Shown piece after piece: positions 8,402 through 16,616 of a stretch of DNA of 64,000 bases (position 1 is the stretch's first letter; every line of letters begins with the position of its first letter). Under the pieces are notes generated by a model. It saw only the letters and a list, made by a program, of their open reading frames with translations, was not told where the DNA came from and searched no databases. The stretch lies in NCBI GenBank assembly GCA_018674495.1, contig JABHAA010000136.1, positions 1-64,000 of the forward strand. Reading direction: 5' to 3'. Made by a program: the position numbers and the translations under genes. The DNA comes from Rhodospirillaceae bacterium (GTDB lineage: Bacteria; Pseudomonadota; Alphaproteobacteria; Rhodospirillales; UBA2165).

Positions 8402-9459
8402 TGCCCGCTAAAAGCCGCCAGAACCCGGAAGTCAGAGAGTTTATTCTTCGCAATGTCGCGACCCACCCGGCAGATATCGGGTCGCTGACTATTCAAGAAT
8501 TTGGTCTTTCGCGGACCTCCGTCAACCGGTATGTGCTCCGGCTGATCGAGGAAGGTTTGCTGGAAGCGGAGGGCAACACGCGCGCGCGCCGATACAAACT
8601 TCGAAATATCGTTAGTGTCGGATTTTCGATCAAATTGAGTTTCGGCTTATTCGAGGATGCCATTTGGCGGGATAGAATTTTACCCGAAATGAAGGATGTC
8701 CCGCAAAACGTTGTCGACATCTGCCAATACGGATTTACCGAAATGCTCAACAACGCCATCGACCATTCCGCGAGTTTTGACTGCCTTGTCACTTATGAGC
8801 AGGATTATTGCTCGATTAAAATGATGATTGCTGATGAAGGAATTGGCATATTCAAAAAAATTCAAAATGACTTCAATCTTGCGGATGTTCAGAGCGCTCT
8901 GTTGGAGCTGTCGAAAGGCCGTTTGACGTCTGACAAGTCGAAGCATACTGGCGAAGGCATCTTTTTTACGTCGCGCATGTTCGAAGAATACGGCATCTGG
9001 TCGCACGGATATTATTTTGGCAAAACCCGGAAAGATGGCGACGAGTGGTTGATTGAAACGCGCGAATCAGAATCCAAGTCTCCGGGCACGATGGTCAACA
9101 TGGCGATCTCAACGGACGCCGGCTGGACGACGCGAGATGTGTTCAATCAATTTCTAGGCGATAGCCTGAGGTTCCGGCGAACGCACGTGCCAATCAAACT
9201 TGGCAAATATCCTAACGAGCAACTGGTTTCGCGCTCTCAAGCAAAGCGCATTTCAGCGCGTTTCGATCAGTTCTCTGAAGTACAATTGGATTTCGAGGGG
9301 ATCCCCGAAATCGGCCCGGCATTCGCCGACGAGATATTTCGCGTCTTCCGGATCGAACATCCTGACACCAAGCTTTCATGGGTTAACGCATCACCCGAAA
9401 TCATCGAAATGATCTGGACCGCCATGGCGGAAGACGGCGATCCTCCCGCCTCTGCTTGA
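8401..9459 (+). CDS. HTH - GHKL ATPase - STAS-like (DUF4325) regulator
   Basis: 352 residues from the ATG at 8401; a TTG two codons earlier is possible and neither has a clear ribosome site. Residues 1-70 look like a winged helix (LTIQEFGLSRTSVNRYVLRLIEEGLL). Residues about 95-210 carry the GHKL ATP-binding motifs of anti-sigma/histidine kinases: N box FTEMLNNAIDHS, G1 DEGIGIF, G2 HTGEGIFF. The C-terminal 80 residues (SQAKRISARFDQF...LDFEGIPEIGPAFADEIF) match the STAS-like DUF4325 pattern. It thus combines a DNA-binding, a kinase-like and an antagonist-like module in one chain. Composition is more AT-rich than neighbours, hinting at acquisition. No His phosphoacceptor domain is seen. Confidence 0.82.
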   Translation: MPAKSRQNPEVREFILRNVATHPADIGSLTIQEFGLSRTSVNRYVLRLIEEGLLEAEGNTRARRYKLRNIVSVGFSIKLSFGLFEDAIWRDRILPEMKDVPQNVVDICQYGFTEMLNNAIDHSASFDCLVTYEQDYCSIKMMIADEGIGIFKKIQNDFNLADVQSALLELSKGRLTSDKSKHTGEGIFFTSRMFEEYGIWSHGYYFGKTRKDGDEWLIETRESESKSPGTMVNMAISTDAGWTTRDVFNQFLGDSLRFRRTHVPIKLGKYPNEQLVSRSQAKRISARFDQFSEVQLDFEGIPEIGPAFADEIFRVFRIEHPDTKLSWVNASPEIIEMIWTAMAEDGDPPASA

Positions 9460-9524
9460 CACCCCCGCAGGGTGGCTGATTAGATTCATACGCGAATTGA
9501 TTCTGTAACCAGGGAGATAAGGAC

Positions 9525-10352
9525 ATGGCGCTCGGTACATACGAAACGATTTTGGTTGAGAAAGAAAACGGCATTACCTGGCTGAAATTTAACCGCCCGG
9601 AAAAGCGCAACTGCATGAGCCCGCAATTGTGCTACGACATGGTCGACGCGCTGACCGAATTGGCCACCGACGACGAAACCCAAATTCTGGTACTCACCGG
9701 CGAGGGCGAAGCCTTTACCGCTGGTATGGATTTGCGTCTGTTTTTTCGGGATTTGGACGACAAGCCAGTGGAGCGCGCCCGTGCCCGCGCCGCTGACCGG
9801 AGCTGGAACTGGTATCAGCTTTCGAAGTTCCCGAAACCGACTATCGCCATGGTCAACGGTTATTGCTTTGGCGGCGGTTTTATTCCGCTCTGCGCCTGCG
9901 ATTTCGCCATTGCCGATGAAGACGCGACGTTTGGATTGTCGGAAGTCAACTGGGGCATCTTGCCGGGCGGGCTGGTTTCCAAGGTGGTGACCATGACCAT
10001 GAACTACCGGAAATCCATGTATTACGCCATGACCGGCGATCCCTTCGATGGCAAGACGGCGGAAGAGATCGGCCTCGTCACCTATTCGGTGCCAGGCGAT
10101 AAATTGCGCGAAGAAACCATCAAGCTGGCCGAGAACCTGATGAAAAAGGCACCGGCGGTGTTGCAGATGACCAAGGAAACCATCCGCAACTGTGCCACCA
10201 TGAGCGTCGATGAAAGTTACGAATATATCATGGCCAAGCAGGAACAGCTGCGCTGGCGCGACACCGAAAACACCCGTGAACGCGGCATGCAGGATTTTCT
10301 CGACGACAAAAAATACCGCCCCGGCCTGACCGCGGTCGAACGCGCCAAATAG
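9525..10352 (+). CDS. ech: Hydroxycinnamoyl-CoA (feruloyl/p-coumaroyl-CoA) hydratase-lyase
   Basis: 275 residues, crotonase fold. The sequence follows Pseudomonas hydroxycinnamoyl-CoA hydratase-lyase closely: NRPEKRNCMSP, EAFTAGMDLRLFFR, KPTIAMVNGYCFGGGF, ATFGLSEVNWGILPG with the catalytic Glu, and the C-terminal TEN.RE.GMQDFLDDKKY block. That family turns feruloyl- or coumaroyl-CoA into vanillin or hydroxybenzaldehyde plus acetyl-CoA. It is convergent with an ADP-forming acyl-CoA ligase that could supply the CoA ester. A good ribosome site (GGGAGATAAGG) precedes the ATG. A generic enoyl-CoA hydratase is the alternative. Confidence 0.85.
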   Translation: MALGTYETILVEKENGITWLKFNRPEKRNCMSPQLCYDMVDALTELATDDETQILVLTGEGEAFTAGMDLRLFFRDLDDKPVERARARAADRSWNWYQLSKFPKPTIAMVNGYCFGGGFIPLCACDFAIADEDATFGLSEVNWGILPGGLVSKVVTMTMNYRKSMYYAMTGDPFDGKTAEEIGLVTYSVPGDKLREETIKLAENLMKKAPAVLQMTKETIRNCATMSVDESYEYIMAKQEQLRWRDTENTRERGMQDFLDDKKYRPGLTAVERAK

Positions 10353-10362
10353 GTGGGACTAA

Positions 10363-10425
10363 TTTGGGCTCGATCAGCGCATCGAGCCGGTCATATTTAT
10401 TTGGGCTCGATCAAAGCGTCGAGCC
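10363..10425. terminator. Duplicated hairpin between convergent ech and acyl-CoA ligase genes
   Basis: A 26-base unit beginning TTTGGGCTCGATCA occurs at 10363-10388 and again at 10400-10425 with three differences. Each copy folds on itself: GGCTCGAT/ATCGAGCC (10367-10388) and GGGCTCGA/TCGAGCCC (10403-10424). The second copy is the last codons of the minus-strand ligase gene, so the first looks like a local duplication of that gene end. Together they could stop transcription from both directions. Confidence 0.6.
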
Positions 10426-12535
10426 CAATGGCCCCCTTGCCCTTCGCCATCACCACGAACGGGTTGATGTCGATGGAGGCGATGGTGTCCTTGTTAGCGG
10501 CGGCGAACAGGGACAGATTGTGCAAGGCGTCTACCAAGGCACCCAAGTCCGATGGCGCCTGGCCGCGGACGCCTTTTAAGACGGCGTGGCCGGCCACTTC
10601 GGCGATCATGGCGCGGGCTTCGGCTTTGGAAAACGGCGCGGCGCGGAAGGCCACGTCTTTATAGACCTCCACAAAAATACCGCCCATGCCGAACATCACC
10701 ACCGGGCCCAAACCCGGATCGTTGTTGACGCCGAGGATGGTTTCCACGCCGCCGGAGATTTGCTTGGCGATCAATACGCCGTCGAGGGCCGCCTTTGGCG
10801 CTGCCCGTTTGGCCCGGCCGAGCAATCCGTCATAGGCTTCGCCGACGGCGCGCTTATTCTCTAATCCCAACGCGACGCCGCCGATTTCCGATTTGTGCAA
10901 AATTTCAGCGGACGCGATCTTGGCGACCACCGGAAAGCCGAGCCGCGCCGCCGCATCCTGGGCCGCCTTGCGGCTGGTTGCCAGCCGGCGGCGGACAAAC
11001 TTGATGCCGGCTTTTTGTAACGCCCCCATGGCGTCTGCTTCGTTGAATGTGCGTCCCGGCTTGATCTTCAAGTTTTCAGGCACGCGCGGGCGGGCGGGAA
11101 ACTTACGGCTTCCTGCTACGATGGGCGCGAACTTGGCCAGCGCCGCTGTCACTTCGATAGCGCGGCGGGCATCTTCGTAAATCAAAAAGCCTTTATCGCG
11201 CCATTTCTGGATCAGCTCCGGCGCCCCCAACAGGCTCAGCACCATCAGCGGATTGGGGTATTTTTCGCGCAAGGGAATGATGTGCTCTTCGAAGCGAACT
11301 CGGTTGAACTCGTTGATGCCGATGGTCGAGCCGAACAGCACCACGGTGTCGTGGCCGCCTTCCTTCAGCAATGTTTCCATGGAGGCCGATAGGACACTCA
11401 TATCCTGGCCCCAAAGGGCGGTCGGATCGATCGGATTGAGGGCCGAGCCGAACGGAAACAGCTTCATCAGTTTGGCCTGGGCCGGTTTCGGCAAGGGCGG
11501 CACGGCCAAGCCCAGCTCGTCGCAATAATCGGCCATCAGGGCGCCGGCGCCCCCCGATATGCTGACCAGCCCGGCGCGCGGGCGGGACGGAAACTTGCCG
11601 GCCGCCGCGGCGACCGAAATATCGATCAACTCGCCCACCGTATCTGCCCGGTGGACATCGAACTGGCGGCAGAAGCCGTCAAAGGCGGCGTCCGATCCGG
11701 CCATCGAGCCGGTGTGCGAGACCGCCGCCTTGACGCCGGTCTCCGAGCGCCCGGCCTTCAACAGAACCACTGGCTTACCGTTTTCCCGGGCTTTGCGGAA
11801 CGCCGCCATCAGCTTGTCGGCGTCCCGGTTGCCTTCGAAATAGACCATGATCACGTCGGTGGATTTGTCGTCGGCCATATAGGCGACGAAATCGGAAACC
11901 TCCACATCGCATTGGTTGCCGGTGGTTACCCATTTGGAAAAGCCGGCGCCGCGGGCGCGCACCAGCTCGTACGCATGTGCGCCGAACGCGCCGGACTGGC
12001 TGACCAGGGAAATATTGCCGGGTTTGGGCCGCGCCTCGCCGTTGAAGCCGAAGATCGGTGCGAATGTTGGAAAGAAATTGCGCCTGATATCCATTAGCCC
12101 CATGCAGTTGGGGCCGACCAGGCTCATGCCGGCTTCCCGGGCAATGGCGGTGATGCGCTCCTGATGGCGCCGCCCCTCGGGTCCAACCTCGGCAAAACCG
12201 GCGGAGATGATGACCGCGGCGCGCACGCCTTTTTCCGCGCAATCGGTGATCGCCGCTTCCACCGCCGGCGCCGGCAGCGCAATGAACGCGCAATCGACGC
12301 GCCCCGGAACATCGGCCAAAGACGCATAGGCCTTGGCCCCCTGCACCTCGTCGGCGCGCGGATTGATCGGATAGACGCGGCCGTTGTAATCGCTCATCAG
12401 CGAATAGCGGACCGGGCGGCCGCCCTGCTTGATCGGGTCCGTCGAGGCGCCGATCACGGCCAGGGATTTGGATTCAAAAAACGGCGCAATTGCTTTCGCA
12501 TCGAACAATTCCACCGATTTGGATTGATTTGCCAT
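10397..12535 (-). CDS. ADP-forming acyl-CoA ligase (acetate/feruloyl-CoA synthetase type)
   Basis: 712 residues from the ATG at 12535, chosen for its AAGGGGG ribosome site. Order of domains: CoA-binding Rossmann (SLAVIGASTDPIKQGGRP), two succinyl-CoA-synthetase-like CoA-ligase domains with the conserved phosphohistidine region (AAVSHTGSMAGSDAAF), then an ATP-grasp domain (about 490-712, with FPVVAKIASAEILHKSE). The family makes acyl-CoA from acid, CoA and ATP with release of ADP. The Sphingobium FerA feruloyl-CoA synthetase belongs to it, and the convergent hydroxycinnamoyl-CoA hydratase-lyase makes that role attractive. Substrate is inferred only. Confidence 0.88.
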   Translation of the reverse strand: MANQSKSVELFDAKAIAPFFESKSLAVIGASTDPIKQGGRPVRYSLMSDYNGRVYPINPRADEVQGAKAYASLADVPGRVDCAFIALPAPAVEAAITDCAEKGVRAAVIISAGFAEVGPEGRRHQERITAIAREAGMSLVGPNCMGLMDIRRNFFPTFAPIFGFNGEARPKPGNISLVSQSGAFGAHAYELVRARGAGFSKWVTTGNQCDVEVSDFVAYMADDKSTDVIMVYFEGNRDADKLMAAFRKARENGKPVVLLKAGRSETGVKAAVSHTGSMAGSDAAFDGFCRQFDVHRADTVGELIDISVAAAAGKFPSRPRAGLVSISGGAGALMADYCDELGLAVPPLPKPAQAKLMKLFPFGSALNPIDPTALWGQDMSVLSASMETLLKEGGHDTVVLFGSTIGINEFNRVRFEEHIIPLREKYPNPLMVLSLLGAPELIQKWRDKGFLIYEDARRAIEVTAALAKFAPIVAGSRKFPARPRVPENLKIKPGRTFNEADAMGALQKAGIKFVRRRLATSRKAAQDAAARLGFPVVAKIASAEILHKSEIGGVALGLENKRAVGEAYDGLLGRAKRAAPKAALDGVLIAKQISGGVETILGVNNDPGLGPVVMFGMGGIFVEVYKDVAFRAAPFSKAEARAMIAEVAGHAVLKGVRGQAPSDLGALVDALHNLSLFAAANKDTIASIDINPFVVMAKGKGAIGLDALIEPK

Positions 12536-12595
12536 TGCCAGCCCCCTTGGTTTGCAGACGCTTATTCTAACTGCGATGGCCATTCAGTCCAGCAA

Positions 12596-14032
12596 TCATG
12601 CGTGGCGGCGGCGCAATTCCTCCAGGCAATCGTCGCGCCCGGCGTGGCAGCCGCCGATCAGCCACCAATCTTCGACCGCGCCAAGCAGCAACGATACTTC
12701 CGGGCCTTCACCGACGCCAAGCTCCAGCACGTCGCGGCCGCGCAAGGGAAATTCGATGGGCAACCATGCATCGGCAATGCGGATAACATTCTGCCAGCCA
12801 TCTTTTTCGTCACCGAGAAGGCGCGGCGTCACAATCAAATGTTCGGCCCATGCAAGTAGCACCAGATCGATTACTTCCGCCGCACCGAGGCGAAACAGAG
12901 CGGCGCGCAAGGATGCTTCGTCCACATCCCACGCCGCCTGCCATTGGGGCTCGGCCAGGTGTTTGAGATGTTCCCTATCGGCACGGGAAAACATCAGCCT
13001 CCGCGCGATAGCCTCGGCGCCGGCGGCATCGGTATCGATCACTGCGGCCAGACGCCGGATCTTGTCGGGGGCCACGGAATCAAATTTGATCGCCGAGGTT
13101 TCGATCCACATCAGCCGCTTTAGCCGTTCGGTCTTTTCGGCCTCGGGCAGAATATGTTGCATGATGCCGTGATCGATCATCAGCTTCAGGGCATCGAACT
13201 GATTGGCCGATTCGAATATTTTGAACAACTCCGAGCGAATCCGCTCCGCCGACAGCTCGGTCAATAAATGGGCGTTGTTGATGCAGGTTTGAAATTCATG
13301 CTTGTTGGCGACGCGCATGCCGAGGACGGCAATAAAGCGAAAATAGCGGAGTATCCGCAAATGGTCTTCATCGATGCGCTGCTGCACATGGCCGACGAAA
13401 CGGATAACCCGGGCGGCCAGATCCTGGATGCCGTTGTAATAGTCATAGATCATGCCGCCCGGCGTCGCGCTCATGGTGTTGAAGGTGAAATCCCGGCGCC
13501 CGGCATCGGTGCGCCAATCGTCGGTGAATTCAACCACCGCGTGGCGACCGTCGGTTTCGATATCTTTGCGTAAAGACGTGATTTCATAGGACTGGCCGCC
13601 GATGACGGCGGTCACGGTGCCATGCTTGAGCCCAGTGGGGATCACAGTGATGCCGGCATCTTCCAGCAATTCGATCACCCGTTCCGGGCGCTCCTGGGTG
13701 GCGATATCGATGTCCGAAACGGTGCGCTTCATCAATGTGTCGCGGACACAGCCGCCGATAAAGCGGGCCTCCTTGCCGCCCGAGGTGAGCGCGGCGAACA
13801 CTGTCTTTACCTCGGGCGTTTCCATCCAGGGCTGCACCACAACCTGGCCGCCGGGATCGGCGCCCCAATCGACGATAATGTCGTCCTGGACCGTGGCTGG
13901 TTTTTTGGCTGTGGATTTGCGGATCGAATTGCGCCGGGCGACCAGAAACATAAACAAGATGACGCCGATCAGGGTGATTACCCACCGGTTGGTGGTGGTA
14001 TCAAGCTCGATATCCAACAGGGCTTCAAGCAT
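12596..14032 (-). CDS. cca: CCA-adding tRNA nucleotidyltransferase with N-terminal membrane helix
   Basis: 478 residues from the ATG at 14032, 11 bases after the DUF6111 stop. The class II nucleotidyltransferase core begins near residue 70 (VKTVFAALTSGGKEARFIGGCVRD), with catalytic DIDIATQ, then RRDFTFNTM, the template motif EDHLRILRYFRF, and a C-terminal helical body. It repairs or builds the CCA end of tRNA. Unusually, residues 17-32 (WVITLIGVILFMFLVA) form a hydrophobic helix with acidic residues before and RRNSIRKSTAKK after, predicting an N-out anchor with the enzyme in the cytosol. Starting at the internal Met70 would cut the conserved PWM motif, so I keep the long form. Confidence 0.9.
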   Translation of the reverse strand: MLEALLDIELDTTTNRWVITLIGVILFMFLVARRNSIRKSTAKKPATVQDDIIVDWGADPGGQVVVQPWMETPEVKTVFAALTSGGKEARFIGGCVRDTLMKRTVSDIDIATQERPERVIELLEDAGITVIPTGLKHGTVTAVIGGQSYEITSLRKDIETDGRHAVVEFTDDWRTDAGRRDFTFNTMSATPGGMIYDYYNGIQDLAARVIRFVGHVQQRIDEDHLRILRYFRFIAVLGMRVANKHEFQTCINNAHLLTELSAERIRSELFKIFESANQFDALKLMIDHGIMQHILPEAEKTERLKRLMWIETSAIKFDSVAPDKIRRLAAVIDTDAAGAEAIARRLMFSRADREHLKHLAEPQWQAAWDVDEASLRAALFRLGAAEVIDLVLLAWAEHLIVTPRLLGDEKDGWQNVIRIADAWLPIEFPLRGRDVLELGVGEGPEVSLLLGAVEDWWLIGGCHAGRDDCLEELRRRHA

Positions 14033-14043
14033 AACCGGCTCGC

Positions 14044-14304
14044 CTATTCGATTTTGCCCGGTACTATTTTTCCGTCTTCGTAGCGGGGCGCCTGATACTG
14101 GGAGCCGGGATCGCCGCCGCGGGTCGCGAGGTAGCCAAGCGAGCCTGCAACCAGGATCGCGCCTAGTATCATCACCCAGAACCAGTTGCCTTCTTCCCAG
14201 TTGGGTTTGCCGCGGCCCTGGCGCTTGGCGTCCACATAAATCCATACCGCATAGATTACGAACGGTATCAGCAGCGGCACAATGACATGCAAGAACATAC
14301 GCAT
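14044..14304 (-). CDS. DUF6111-like small membrane protein
   Basis: 86 residues with two predicted membrane helices (FLHVIVPLLIPFVIYAVWIYV and FWVMILGAILVAGSLGYLAT) and a Lys/Arg-rich loop between. The C-terminal SQYQAPRYEDGKIVPGKI tail is typical of a small alphaproteobacterial family that sits between a Nudix CoA pyrophosphatase and the CCA enzyme. Its start overlaps the Nudix stop as ATGA. Function unknown; the conserved position suggests a membrane role linked to the neighbouring cca product, which itself has a membrane helix. Confidence 0.82.
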   Translation of the reverse strand: MRMFLHVIVPLLIPFVIYAVWIYVDAKRQGRGKPNWEEGNWFWVMILGAILVAGSLGYLATRGGDPGSQYQAPRYEDGKIVPGKIE

Positions 14305-14933
14305 CAGGCTCTCCAGACAATTGATGAGAGGTGGCGCAGCATCCCGGCGGTAGCGCCCCAGATGTAATAATCGTTCCAGGTAACCGCGTAATAGAACCGC
14401 TCGGTGCCTTCATATTCGCGGCTATGGCGTTCAAAATTATCGGGATCAAGGACGTAATCCAATGGCACCTCGAACACCTCGGCCACCTCGCCGGGATGCG
14501 GCTTAAGGCGGAACGGCGGCTCGACCAGCCCGACGATGGGACTGACCAGATAGCCGGTGCCGACCACGTAATCGGCCAACCGGCCAATCACTTCGATGGC
14601 GTTGCTTCCAAGCCCGATTTCTTCTTCGGTCTCGCGCAAGGCGGTATGGCGGGCGTCCCGGTCGGCCTCGTCGACGCGCCCGCCGGGAAAGCTGATCTGG
14701 CCGGCATGGTTGTTGAGATGTTCGGTGCGCTTGGTCAGCAGCACCGTTAAGCCGTCTTCGTGGGTTACCAAGGGCACCAGCACAGCCGCCGGCTTTAAGG
14801 TTCCGTTGCCGCGCACCCAGTGATCGTGGCCGGGCTCCAATTTTGCGCCGGCCAAAGCGTTATCGTTTGAAACCGGCTTTGCGCCGGGCTCGAAATTATC
14901 GAGGCGTTCAAGGATGATTTCAGGGGTCAGCAT
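14304..14933 (-). CDS. Nudix hydrolase, CoA pyrophosphatase type
   Basis: 209 residues from the ATG at 14933; the open frame extends to 15002 but overlaps DUF1285. The Nudix box GRVDEADRDARHTALRETEE continues into EIGL, with all catalytic Glu present. It is preceded by LTKRTEHLNNHAGQISFPGG, the signature of the CoA-pyrophosphatase (NudL/YeaB) subfamily that hydrolyses CoA or acyl-CoA to phosphopantetheine and 3',5'-ADP. Located 20 bases after DUF1285 and coupled to DUF6111 by ATGA. Confidence 0.9.
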   Translation of the reverse strand: MLTPEIILERLDNFEPGAKPVSNDNALAGAKLEPGHDHWVRGNGTLKPAAVLVPLVTHEDGLTVLLTKRTEHLNNHAGQISFPGGRVDEADRDARHTALRETEEEIGLGSNAIEVIGRLADYVVGTGYLVSPIVGLVEPPFRLKPHPGEVAEVFEVPLDYVLDPDNFERHSREYEGTERFYYAVTWNDYYIWGATAGMLRHLSSIVWRA

Positions 14934-14953
14934 GGTTGGCTCATGACAATCTA

Positions 14954-15529
14954 TTACTCTTCCGGTACAGGACCTATAGGGAAAAAGTGCCCGGCGCTCC
15001 ATACACCATAGATTTGTGCCCCATCCAGCGTCAATTCCACGCCTAGATCGACCAGTTCGTAAAACACCGGGCGCGTCAGCCGGGCTTCCAGGCCACCGCG
15101 CACAAGCACATAGGGCGATGGCTCCTGGGTATCGGGATCGAGCGCGATGCGCAAAGGATGATCCCCATCGGCGATCACAATTTCGTCAGTATTTGTGCGG
15201 AATTTTAAGCTTTGCGCCTCGCCGCTGCCACTTGCTTCCAGCGCCACCGCCATGAAAGCCGCGTCCTCCACGATGATCTCACCTTTTTCGGCCGGCGTCT
15301 CCAGCCAGTAGCGGCCATCGTCATCCCGCCTTAAAACCGATGCGAAAAGATTCACGATCGCTTTGCGGCCTATGGGCGTGCCGTGGTAAAACCATACTCC
15401 GTCACGGTCGATTCGCATATCAAGATCGCCGCACAGAACCTGCCCGGTGACCGGATCAATGGTCTCGCCATGCCGGTTTGCGTTGCCGCCGGACAGTACC
15501 GGATACTGATTTTGCGCGTTCTCGTCCAT
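14954..15529 (-). CDS. DUF1285 domain protein
   Basis: 191 residues from the ATG at 15529. The pattern CGDLDMRIDRDGVWFYHGTPIGRKAIVNLFASVLRRDDDGRYWLETPAEK is the DUF1285 signature: a soluble beta-rich protein of unknown function found beside CoA-pyrophosphatase and cca genes in Alphaproteobacteria. It has no signal peptide or metal motif. First gene of the minus-strand block and divergent from moxR, with only 38 bases between the starts, so both promoters must overlap each other or the coding regions. Confidence 0.88.
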   Translation of the reverse strand: MDENAQNQYPVLSGGNANRHGETIDPVTGQVLCGDLDMRIDRDGVWFYHGTPIGRKAIVNLFASVLRRDDDGRYWLETPAEKGEIIVEDAAFMAVALEASGSGEAQSLKFRTNTDEIVIADGDHPLRIALDPDTQEPSPYVLVRGGLEARLTRPVFYELVDLGVELTLDGAQIYGVWSAGHFFPIGPVPEE

Positions 15530-15567
15530 GACCCGACCATATCGTTCCTGCTGGGGAGAAGTAAAAA

Positions 15568-16596
15568 GTGACCGAAGCCGCATCATCACCAGAAACATCG
15601 CCCGAACCATCACCGGACCAGGCCGAACTTGTCGGCGATCTGGAAAAAGTCGCCGCCAAATTGGTGGACGTCAAAAACGGCGTCGGCCGCATCATATTCG
15701 GCCAGCATCGAGTGATAGAGGAAACGCTTATCACGTTGCTGGCGGGCGGTCACGTGTTGCTGATCGGCGTGCCCGGTCTCGGCAAGACTAGGCTGGTGGA
15801 AACCCTTGGGCGGGTTCTTGGCCTCGACGAAAAACGCGTCCAATTTACACCCGATCTGATGCCCGCCGATATCCTCGGCTCCGAGGTGTTGGAGGAATCC
15901 GAGGGCGGCAAGCGCTCCTTCCGCTTTATCCAAGGCCCGGTCTTCTGCCAGCTCTTGATGGCTGACGAGATCAACCGGGCTAGCCCGCGCACCCAATCAG
16001 CCCTATTGCAGGCCATGCAGGAACATCGGGTTTCGGTGGCCGGCCATTATCATGGCCTGCCGCGCCCGTTCCACGTTTTGGCAACGCAAAACCCGTTGGA
16101 GCAGGAAGGCACCTATCCCTTGCCCGAAGCCCAGCTCGACCGCTTCTTGTTGCAGGTGGATATCGATTATCCGCAATTGGCGGCGGAAAGGGAGATTCTG
16201 ACCAAAACCACCGGCGCCCACGAAGAACAGCCGGCCAAGGTCATGGAAGCCGACGAGCTGATGACCGCCCAGCGCCTTGTCCGTCATATCCCGGTGGGTG
16301 AAAGCGTCATGACGGCGATTTTGGAACTGGTGCGTTCGGGCCGGCCAGGAGATTCGCCGCTCGCCGAGATTAACGAGCATGTGGCCTGGGGCCCCGGCCC
16401 GCGCGCTTCTCAGGCGCTAATGCTGGCGGTGCGCGCCCGCGCCGCGATCGACGGCCGCCTGGCGCCATCGATCGACGATGTGCTGGCCCTCGCCCATCCG
16501 GTGTTGCGTCACCGCATGGCGCTCAATTTCGCGGCCCGCGCCGAGGGCGTGACCATGGCCCACATCATCGACACCCTCGCGGCGCGCATCGGCTAA
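15568..16596 (+). CDS. MoxR-family AAA ATPase
   Basis: 342 residues from a GTG start with GGGGAGAA 8 bases upstream. Walker A is GVPGLGKTR, Walker B is LLMADEINRA, sensor 1 is ATQNP, followed by the LPEAQLDRF arginine-finger region. MoxR ATPases act as chaperone-like remodelling factors for von Willebrand-type proteins encoded next to them. First gene of a block with DUF58 and two large membrane proteins, the standard MoxR/VWA arrangement often tied to envelope stress or cofactor insertion. Confidence 0.93.
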   Translation: MTEAASSPETSPEPSPDQAELVGDLEKVAAKLVDVKNGVGRIIFGQHRVIEETLITLLAGGHVLLIGVPGLGKTRLVETLGRVLGLDEKRVQFTPDLMPADILGSEVLEESEGGKRSFRFIQGPVFCQLLMADEINRASPRTQSALLQAMQEHRVSVAGHYHGLPRPFHVLATQNPLEQEGTYPLPEAQLDRFLLQVDIDYPQLAAEREILTKTTGAHEEQPAKVMEADELMTAQRLVRHIPVGESVMTAILELVRSGRPGDSPLAEINEHVAWGPGPRASQALMLAVRARAAIDGRLAPSIDDVLALAHPVLRHRMALNFAARAEGVTMAHIIDTLAARIG

Positions 16597-16616
16597 ACCG
16601 GAACACATATACAACC

